From Paragordius varius (taxonomy: Eukaryota > Nematomorpha), in the NCBI GenBank assembly GCA_964247055.1, contig OZ176057.1, positions 5,642,001-5,706,000 of the forward strand: 64,000 bases of DNA. The letters are read 5' to 3'. A program made the translations under genes and the position numbers. Of this stretch, positions 11,362 to 20,900 are shown one piece after another (position 1 is the first letter of the stretch; every line of letters begins with the position of its first letter). A model generated the notes under the pieces. It did not search any database and was not told the DNA's origin. It worked only from the letters and a program-made list of their open reading frames with translations.

Positions 11362-11644
11362 ATCTCAAATTTGTTTATGTAAAAAAATAAGAAAACTAAA
11401 TATTAAAGTTTAGGGAAAAAATTAAGTGACATACCTCCCACCTAATGAGTATGGAAACTTAAAAACTCTTAATTATTACGAAAAAAAGATTATTTTGAAA
11501 TCATATGCCATATATAATAAATTATAATAGTTACAGGAATAACAAATTTCTATATAATTTTTCGTTTGAGAATTATAACAAAAGATGATCTTTCTAAACG
11601 TGATCAAACATTTATTAAAATATCATAAATTAATGTAAATTTCG

Positions 11645-11725
11645 GCAGCCCTGTGTGAAAGAGCCATAAGCCTGAAACTTACGGTGGAGTCCGAGATTTA
11701 TAGTTTCGCCACTGCTCGATGCAAT
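11645..11725 (-). mobile_element. Possible hAT terminal fragment
   Basis: On the minus strand, CAGGGCTGCCGAAAT resembles a hAT terminus. The preceding 80 bp is locally GC-rich (TCTCGGACTCCACCG) and unlike its surroundings. Only one end is visible; it is not a tRNA fold. Confidence 0.25.
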
Positions 11726-12052
11726 GAAAAGCTGTTTGATCGATCCAAAATCCAATTTTATGTATAATTATAGGAGAAATAATATTAACCAATTAATAAT
11801 AGGCCAATCTTAGTTTTCCCCAAAATGAACCATTTCTTTACAAATTATGGGGTTGTTTTACAGAGGGTAATATCAAAAAAATAATTTTTCTTATGAATAA
11901 ATAAAAGGTAATTAATATATATTCATAATTAATTCACTTTTTTTTAATTTCAAAAAGCGGTACAAAAGTGGGCGCAGTACAGCCGCAGTTATTTTCTAAA
12001 AATCCAGTACTGTACTGCGAAAAACAGCCTATCTGGTCACTTTATATTACAT

Positions 12053-12818
12053 GGATATTTTCAAAAATATAACAAACTTTTTTTATATTATATGCCCCCA
12101 TGTTTTGGTAAAACACATGTTTTTGGGTCGAAACATGGCTCTTCTTAACATTACACATTATTTTTGATATGAAGCAAATTGCAGACAAGAGTGGAAATAA
12201 CACTTTGTTTGTCGGTTTCCGTATATATCTTTAAACTTTGTTACCTTTTTAGTTTTTAACTTTGATAAAACAATTTGTTTTTACTTGTAAAAAACTATGT
12301 ACAGACTTTAATCAAATATAAATAAGTTTGTTTTTAATTAGTATATAAAAAATCATTTTATCAAGTTAAATGTTATATTTACAATCTAACATAATTTATC
12401 TAATATCAGTATCATAAAATTGGTTGTGCTTTTTTGCAATAAACAGATAGCGTATATCTCTTAATATAATAGCTTAACATTCACATATAATTTAAAATAT
12501 TTTATAAATTTAATAAAAACAAGTTAGTTAATATATTAGGACTATAAAAGTCTAAAAGTTAAATAATTCATTTTATATTTTTACCATAACCGAATAAGCT
12601 TAGTCGCTTATTAAATGATGAATATTACACCATCTTTCGACTGAAATATCCTATGATTACGTTCTAACCTCCTGATAACCTTTTTATAAAGCCAATTTTA
12701 ATTTTACCTTTAAAATTTAATTATAAACTATTTTTATGCTTTAATTACCAAATTACATTAATAATTAAATATTTTCTTTATCTTAATAATTATAAAAAAA
12801 GTTTAAAAAGAAATTTTA
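12053..12818. other. Intergenic, nothing recognised
   Basis: AT-rich sequence. A short minus-strand open stretch near 12120-12230 has no start, splice context or similarity that I can recognise. Confidence 0.35.
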
Positions 12819-13144
12819 CAGTTAAAATTAAAATTATACGGACAAATTATTAAAATTAAAGGACACTATTTTTTTAAAAAAACAACCAACCATACTTTTT
12901 TAAACCTTAATTTATTCAATAATAATTATTTAATAACAATCGTAAAATAGTTAATTTGTCTTACCAATATAGTTAATTGACTGTGCTACCAATAAACATA
13001 TCATCTATTTTATACTTTGCAGTTTAAAACAAGGAGTTATATTAAAATAAAAAAAATTTAAAAAGTGTGATTGGTTGTCTTTTAAAAAAAATATTTTTTG
13101 TCTTTATATATTATTATTATGCTCGTAAAATATCAATTTTTACT
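12819..13144. mobile_element. Tc1/mariner-like MITE
   Basis: About 325 bp beginning CAGTTAAAATTAAAATTATA and ending CAATTTTTACT, with inverted arms containing ACGGACAAAT and AAAACAACCAACC. Member of the family described at 8439-8726. Confidence 0.6.
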
Positions 13145-13538
13145 CTAGATTTCACATTTTTGCAAAAAGTTTATAATTTAAAATTTACCAAAAATATCTG
13201 AGTCATGGTATCCCTAAAATATAATCAAATTCAAAAGGTCAAAACATAATACCGTGAAACCAATATATTTTATATGCCTATTAACTATTGTGACCAGCCT
13301 AGAAAATATGGTGGTTTAAATCTAAATTTAAGGCCCTCAGTTTTTTGTTTAAGTCGGAAAAGCTGATAATTGTTTCGCCTTTAACGACAATATAAATTTT
13401 TGTATTTCAAATTTCCGAAAAAAATTTAAAAACAAAAGTATTACGAATGCTAAAAAACCCTGCATTTTTCTATTATAATGAAAACGCAAAATTAAATACG
13501 CTCAAATATTAAAGTTACGTTACTACGGACTCTAGTAT
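13145..13538. other. Intergenic, nothing recognised
   Basis: AT-rich. 'TTGTGACCAGCCTAG' near 13290 resembles the TIR of the 10.5-12.0 kb element, but no partner end was found. Confidence 0.3.
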
Positions 13539-13539
13539 A

Positions 13540-13675
13540 TGGTTGCTTATTTAACTATAGTAGGTAATTTGCAACTCACAGTAGTTTATAGAAAAAAACC
13601 AACAATGTGTTAAATAAATAATCAAGTTTTTCCTTTTTTTGACATTACTGTGCTACAGATTGCCCAACTATAGTA
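13540..13675. mobile_element. Short palindromic MITE (CAGTGTATGG family)
   Basis: 'TAGGTAATTTGCAACTCACAG' with TTTATAGAAAAAA at the left mirrors 'TTGACATTACTGTGCTACAG' and ATTGCCCAACTATAG at the right. It abuts the next MITE directly, so one probably inserted into the other's flank. Confidence 0.55.
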
Positions 13676-13948
13676 CAGTAAAAATTGAAATTAAAACGTA
13701 AAAATATTTTTTTCTAAAAGACAACCACCCTTTTTGAATCTTGAATTATTTTAATATATCTAATTGTTTTAAACTGCCAATTATATAAGGGAATGTGTAA
13801 CCAATAAACAACTCTATTTCATACTTTATAGTCCGAAACAATAAATTATATTTAGGAAAAATAAGTTTCAAAAAGTATGGTTGTTTTTTAGAAAAAAATA
13901 TTTGTCTTTATATTTTACGTGTTCTCCGTATAATTTCAGTGTTTACTG
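13676..13948. mobile_element. Tc1/mariner-like MITE
   Basis: TACAGTAAAAATTGAAATT at the left and TTTCAGTGTTTACTGTA at the right, with arms CAACCACCCTTTTTGAA and TTCAAAAAGTATGGTTG facing each other. About 273 bp with TA at both edges. Confidence 0.7.
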
Positions 13949-14650
13949 TATGTGATATAAGCAAGCATTAAAAGGTAAATGCCATATATTTTCCAAAGAA
14001 AACCAAATAAATTTTTCAAAAGAGTAGTATTATTAATTCAGGGTTCCATAATTTAAAACTTTTTAACAACAGCATAATTACTTAATTAATGTATGTGTTG
14101 GTTTTATGGTTATTAACTCAAATTTATATATTTTAATACACATAAACCAAATGCCAAAAAAAGTTAATCGAAAGAATTATTGATATAAATTTAAGGATTT
14201 GAACTGAGATTTTTAGCCGTATAAATTATATATCAAATAAGGTTTAAGCTATGATTCAAGCCTAAAATCACAAATTTTTTAAAAAGAGAACTGATAAAAA
14301 AATTAATAGGGGGGAAAAGACATTAAACTTTTAAATTTAATGTTGGCAATAACCGAATAAAGTAACATTTATAGATTTATTGTATTGAATTTAAAATAGA
14401 TACTTTATTTAATAATATATATATATATATATAGGTTTCATGAAACATTTTTGCACATAATCAATCCAAATATATACATATATATATTTTATAAAATAAA
14501 GAGTATATTAGAAGAATATGGGTAAAATTTTAGTAGGGCATATAAAAACCAGATAAAGTTTTTGAAAACCGCACAGAAATAATTAAATTAAATATAGTAT
14601 ATTAAAGTCATTGGTTTTTTATTGATAAAGTGATAATTTCGTAGTAATTA
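13949..14650. other. Intergenic, nothing recognised
   Basis: AT-rich with a (TA)n microsatellite at about 14415-14434. No gene seen. Confidence 0.4.
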
Positions 14651-14921
14651 CAGTAAAAATTGAAATTATACAACAGCGATAAAACAATATAAAGACAAAT
14701 ATTTTTTGTTAAAAAACCGCCTTGATTTTTTTTAATTTTAACTCGTTGTTTTAAATAGCAAAGTATGAAATATATATAGTTACACAATTAAGAATTATTA
14801 CAATATTAAACAATTTATATATATAGTTTACAAAGTTTAAAAGTATGGCGTTTGTAAAAAAATAAACTTTGTCTTTATACTTTTACGTTTTATCTTCTGA
14901 GTACAATTTCAATTTTTACTG
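14651..14921. mobile_element. Tc1/mariner-like MITE forming the UBE2R 3' UTR
   Basis: TACAGTAAAAATTGAAATT to CAATTTTTACTGTA, 271 bp, near-perfect ends with TA on both sides. It starts only 20 bp past the UBE2R stop codon, so the UBE2R 3' UTR and probably its polyadenylation site must lie in or beyond this transposon. Confidence 0.75.
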
Positions 14922-14941
14922 TATATGTATAATTTAAGAAA

Positions 14942-17900
14942 TCAGTTTTGTTCGGTGGGTTGTTGAGAAGTAGTCGAATTAGACCCTGGAGTAGAAAGAG
15001 GGCCATCTCTAACCCCTAAAATAACAGGTGATCTCCGCAAATTTTCATTGGTTAAAGCAGAATTTGAATTTGCATTTGAATTCAAATTCAAACTCAAATT
15101 AGTATCGGTATTGCTGTAATAATTTGAATGTGTGGGCATATTGCTGTTTGCATTTGCAGTTGTTGTGGTCAGCTGTTTTTGTGAACCTGTGGCGGTGTTA
15201 TCATCTTCAGACGAACAAACATGGCTGCCCCCATGTTGCTGTCGACGATGGTGGTCAGAATTTTCTGATTCGCTTTGCGTAATTTCACTTTCATCCCCTG
15301 AACTAAATATAATATTATATATAATTAGAAAATTACAAAAAAATATAATTACAGTAAAAAAATTATGGAAATTATGCGAACAAAACTTAAAAATATAAAG
15401 ACAAAATTTTTTTTCTAAAAGCAACAACCATACTTTTTAAATCTTAATTTTAATAAAATCTATCTCTAATTATATAAATTTGCAAGGTGTGAAATAGAGA
15501 TATATATACATACCATTTACAGTTCAAATTCACCCAACAATTCAAATTCACCCTCGAACAATTCAAATTCACCCTTGAACAATTCAAATTCACCCTAAAA
15601 ATAAATTATGTGTTTTCGAACTAATATAACTCATTATTAATGAGAAATATATCTTTATGGCATAGTTTATTATTTTTTCAGTATTATTTAAATTAAAAAA
15701 AAAATTTTTATTTTTTTAAAATATATAAAAATATTGGGTAATTTTTAATCTAAAAACATATATTTTATTTGAGGGTGAATTTGAATTGTTTAAGGGTGAA
15801 TTTGAATTGTAAATGGTATATTACTAATGCATTCAATTCCAAATTTTACAAATGTAAGCATGTAGATTAAGGATAAATTAACGGATTGTCGTTAAAATTT
15901 GTCTTTTAATTTGGTTAACCTTTTGTCCTTATGTTTAATTTCAATTTCTACTACTGTAAGATATCTTAAAAGCGACAAAAAAAATGTTATAATCTTAATT
16001 ACGCAATAATTTCAATCAACTATTCAACTTTGTAAAACTTTTAAAACTTTGCAAAAACTTTTTTTTGAGAAAAACGGCTTGTTTAAAACTATGAAAAAAA
16101 GATTAAAACTTACGTATCATAATCATATTAAGTAATAAAAATCCTTTTATATCTTTAACTTTTTATAGAAATAAATTCCCAAAAAAAACTATTCAACTTT
16201 TAAAACTTGTAAAACTTTTCAAAAACTTTTTGAAACTTTTTAAAAAAAATTTACGTATCGTAATCATCTTTAAGGTAGAATTTCTTTTAATCCCAAACAA
16301 ACTATTCAACAATTTATTCAACTTTGTAAAACCTTAAAACTTTTAAAACTTTTCAAAAAAACATTTAAAACTTTTTTTTCAAAAAAATCTGCTTAAAACT
16401 TACTTATCTATCATAATCATCTTCGAGGTAGAATTCCTTTTAATTCCCCAAAAAAACCATTCAACAATTTATTCAACTTTGTAAAACCTTACTTTAAACT
16501 TTTATTAACTTTAAAACTTTGTAAAACTTTTTTTTCAAAAACTTTAAAACTTGTCAAAAAAGGTGCTTAAAACTTAATTATAATCATGTTAAAATAAAAA
16601 TAATTTTTTAAAAAAATGAAAAAAACTATTCAAACTTTTATTAATTTCAAATTTCAAACTTTATTAAACTTTTAAAACCTTTTAAACTTTTTTCAAACTT
16701 TTGAAACTTTTTAAAAAACTGCTTAAAACATACGTATCATATCATCTTTAAGATATAAATCCTTTTTTATCTTAAAATTTTTTAAAAAAACTTTTTAAAC
16801 TTTTTAAACTTATTAACTTTTATTAATTATAAAACTTTTAAAACATTTCAAAAACTTTCAAACTTATCAAGAAAACTCCTTAACATTTACGTATCATATC
16901 ATAATCATATAAAGTAATAAATCCTTTTTTATCTTAAAATTTCCCAAAAAAACTATTCAATATTTTTCAACTGTTAAAACTTTTTAAAACTTTTCAAAAA
17001 CTTTTTTTTAAAAAAACTTACGTATCGTAATCATCTTCGAGGTAAAAATCTGAAGCGTCGAGTCCCATACCACTGGAATGCAGGGTATAATTGCTATTGC
17101 TATTGGTATTTATACTGTTTGAAAATATGGATGATATATTATTGTTTCCTGTAATTGAATTATTTGAATTATTTGAATTATTAGTCTTAGCTTTCATACA
17201 CCATTCCTCTTGAGTTAACGGAACTACTATATTATCTCGTTCTGCATCAATTTTCGTAGCATTTACTTGATGTCTGCCAAGAAAAAAATAAAAAAATGAA
17301 AAAAGTTTTGTTTTAAAATTTTTTTCAAAAAACTGATATATATATACCTTTTAGAGTTCAAATTCCCCCTCGAAAAATTCAAATTCACCCTTGAACAAAT
17401 TCAAATTCACCCTTGAACAATTCAAATTCACCCTTAAACAATTCCTCGAACAATCAAATTCACCCTTAAACAATTCGAATTCACCTCCCTTGAACAATTC
17501 AAATTCACCCTTTAACCATTCCTGAAATATTCGAATTCCTAAAACAAATTCACCCTTAAACAATTCGAATTCACCCTTAAACAATTCGATTCACCGTTGA
17601 ACAATTCAAATTCACCCTTAAACAATTCAAATTCTTTACCCTTGAACAATTCGATTCACCGTTGAACAATTTAAATTCACCCTAAAATAAATGAAATTAA
17701 AAATTACCTATATTTTTTATATTTTTATGAAATGAAAATTCAAAATTAATATAATACCGAAAAAATAATAAATTATGCCATAAGAATATATTTTATATAT
17801 TTAGCCCGAAAAGACATAATTTATTTTGAGGGTAAATTTGAATTGTTTAAGGGTGAATTTGAATTATTCGAGGGCAAATTTGAACAATATGTGATATATA

Positions 17901-20900
17901 TATAGAGAGAAATTTAATAAAAATCGAAAAACGTAAAAAACATAGAAATAGATATTATTTTCAAAGGACCGCTCGCCGTATGCCTTTAAAAACCTTAATT
18001 TTTACAGAACTTTAGAATTTACAATCGTAATAATATATATAATTGATTTAGTTACCATAAATCTCTATAACATATTTTGCAATTTAGAATGCAACCATAA
18101 AATTTATATATTTTAATATATTCTAGTAAAAAAATACAGAGGGGTCTTTTGATCAAAAAAAAATTGTCGTATGTTAAAATTTTTCTGTCTGTATAGCTTG
18201 AATTTTATTCATGGATTATTAGTGAATCCTTAATCGAGTTTGAAGGGTATTTCAATTAACCAGGATATAATTTGTTTAGTTTTGATTAGGATATTAGTAG
18301 ATAATATTTTCAATTTTTTTAATCAATCGATTGAAAGAACATAAATAAAACATTGATAGTTTCGTAGCAAAATTAAGAGAATTACGCATTATACATAGAT
18401 TATAAAATTTATTTACTAAAAATTTATATTTTTATCATATACGCCCTTTTTTATCTTAATTTTAGATAAATAATAATTTCACGTTTCGATTAATCAGTCA
18501 AGATAATATACCATTAACAATTCAAATTCACCTTTGAACAATTCAAATTCACCCTCGAAAAATAAATGGTGTTTTCGAACTAATATAACTCATTATTAGT
18601 ATGAAATACATCTTTATGGCATAGTTTATTATTTTTTCAGTATTATACAAATTTAATACAAATTTTTATTTTTTGAAAATATATAAAAATATTGGTAATT
18701 TTTAATCTTGAAAAACATATATTTTAGTTAGGGGGTGAATTTGAATTGTTTAAGGGTGAATTTGAATTGTTCAAGGGTGAATTTGAATTGTTTAAGGGTG
18801 AATTTGAATTGTTTAAGAGTGAATTTGAATTGTTCAAGGGTGAATTTGTTTGTTTAAGGGTAAATTTGAATTGTTTAAGGGTGAATTTGAATTGTTTAAG
18901 AGTGAATTTGAATTGTTCAAGGGTGAATTTGTTTGTTTAAGGGTAAATTTGAATTGTTTAAGGGTGAATTGAAATTGTTCAAGAGTGAATTTGAATTGTT
19001 CAAGGGTGAATTTGAAATGTTCAAGGACCAACTTAAAGTGTTCAGGGACACTCTTAAAGTGCAAATGATTTATATTTAAGCCAACGAGATTTATATATAT
19101 AGGATATAATTGTTCAAAAATCTATAAAATTTGACTTGAAAATTTAATTTTTTTCCAAAAGACAAACCTAAGATGCTATTTAAGCAAAAAGTATATGATA
19201 TATAATTGTTCAAAAAACTATATTTATTTAATTTTAATTTTTTACAAAAGACAAACCTAAAGATAATACTTAAGCCAAAAAATAATCTTCTAATTTTAAT
19301 AAATTCCAAATTTTTTTTAAAAAAAACTAAATTTTTAAAATTTTAATTTTTTTTTGCAAAAAAATAAACCTAATAATATTTTCATATTCTTTGTCAGCTC
19401 CTTTGCTATCTTTCCATCTTCGATACATAACGCTTGAATCTACATTTGCCGGGGAATACGTATTGGGTTCATTCAGAAGTGATATTACGCTCAGTAAAAT
19501 AGTTCTAGAATAAAAAATTTAAAATTGTTAATAAAATTTTATTTACAAATATTTTTAAAAGATAATTAAATTTTTATTTTTATATAAAATGTGTTTTTCT
19601 TTTAAAAATTTATTGAAACTTTGAATTTCGTCACCAATTTTCGAAATATATAGGTTCTACGCTTGGTAGAATAGTTCTAAGTAAAAAAATTCAAAAATAC
19701 TTTTATAAAAAATGATATTTTTTTAAAAAATTTATTAAAACTTAACCCCAATTTTTGAGTTAATATGGGTTCATTCAAGAGTGATATTACGCTCAATAGA
19801 ATAGAGTAAAATAAATTTAAAAAAATTCATAAAGTTAAAATTAAACAATAATTAAAATTGTATATAAAACAACGTAAAAATAGGTTCCAATAATGTAATA
19901 TGTTTTAAAAGATATAAATCATTACCTTTTTTTACGTTTTGTTTTTTACTGTAAAATTTTATCAAAGTAAGTAAGTAAGTATACATTTCTAGAAAATTAT
20001 TAATTTTTGCCAAATAATGAATGGTTAATAATAAATCATTTAGAATTTAAATTCACACCCTTGAACAATTCAAATTCACCCTAAAAAACAATTATGTGTT
20101 TTCAGGCAACTAATATAACTCAAATATGATGAAATATATCTTTATGGCGCATAGTTTATGATTTTTTCAGTAATATTTTAATTTTAATCAAAAATATACA
20201 TAAAAATATAGGTAATTTTTAATTTTAAAAAACACATATTTAATTAAGGGTGAATTTATATTGTTTTCAAGGGTAAATATGAATTTTAAATAATTATAAT
20301 CCAATATTGCTCTTTGCTGTATCAGCTGATAGGCAATAATTAATAATTTTCTAGCAATTTTGTATACTTACTCATACTGTATTTTTAATTTTGTTTTATA
20401 TATATATTATAAACACCAAAAAAACCCTATAACTTTGGTTCAATATAACTAAAATTTGCTGGAAAATATTTATCAGATATTTCTGGTCTAACAATTTAAG
20501 TTAGTGATTTAAAATGTTGCGTAAAGAAAAACCTTAAATTAACTATGTTTTTAGCTTGAAATCTTAATATTTAGGATAAATTTTCAACAAAACTTTAATA
20601 ATGTAATTTTTTAACCAAAGATTTTGAGTGTGAACTCAAAAAATTTTAGAAGGTGAGAAACATTGTTTAAAAATTCTCCCTGAAAAAACGTAAAACTTGT
20701 TATATAATAAATTTTAGTTCTTAAAAATTCCTAGTTTCCTAAAAAATATCATCAAATTTTTTTAAATCTTAATTCTTATTTCCAACCTAACATTTTGAGT
20801 TGGATTTAAGCGTTCTTAAGAGTTAAAATTAGATATTATTTTAAAAACCCCAAAAAATCGAAAATTTACCATAAATTTTAGCAAAATTTTTCATAATTAA

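Larger units (their letters stand above)
10519..12052. mobile_element. 1.5-kb DNA transposon with nested insertions
   Basis: Flanked by a perfect 12-bp direct repeat, TTTATATTACAT (10519-10530 and 12041-12052). Inside it, GTGACCAGATA at the left mirrors TATCTGGTCAC at the right, and both ends carry GCAGTAC-type subterminal blocks. No transposase frame, so non-autonomous. It contains at least one other element (11037-11361) and a possible hAT end (about 11647). Superfamily uncertain; 12 bp is an unusual target-site length. Confidence 0.5.

Noticed and set aside
12120-12235. Minus-strand open stretch of about 50 codons
   Set aside because: No start, no convincing splice sites and no recognisable similarity. 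It includes a small hairpin.
14942-15302. Reading 15303-15427 as coding upstream of UBE2R exon 6
   Set aside because: That part is Phe/Ile-rich intron containing the arm of a MITE. The acceptor at 15303-15304 gives the in-phase E2 tail.
16000-17021. CRISPR-like regular spacing of short repeats
   Set aside because: Units are duplicated exon edge plus intron in a eukaryotic gene; no constant repeat with unique spacers.
17351-19064. Open frames of FKGEFEL-type repeats on both strands (also at 40117-40399)
   Set aside because: They are the 21-bp minisatellite of MITE arms. A unit divisible by three without stops stays open in several frames on both strands.
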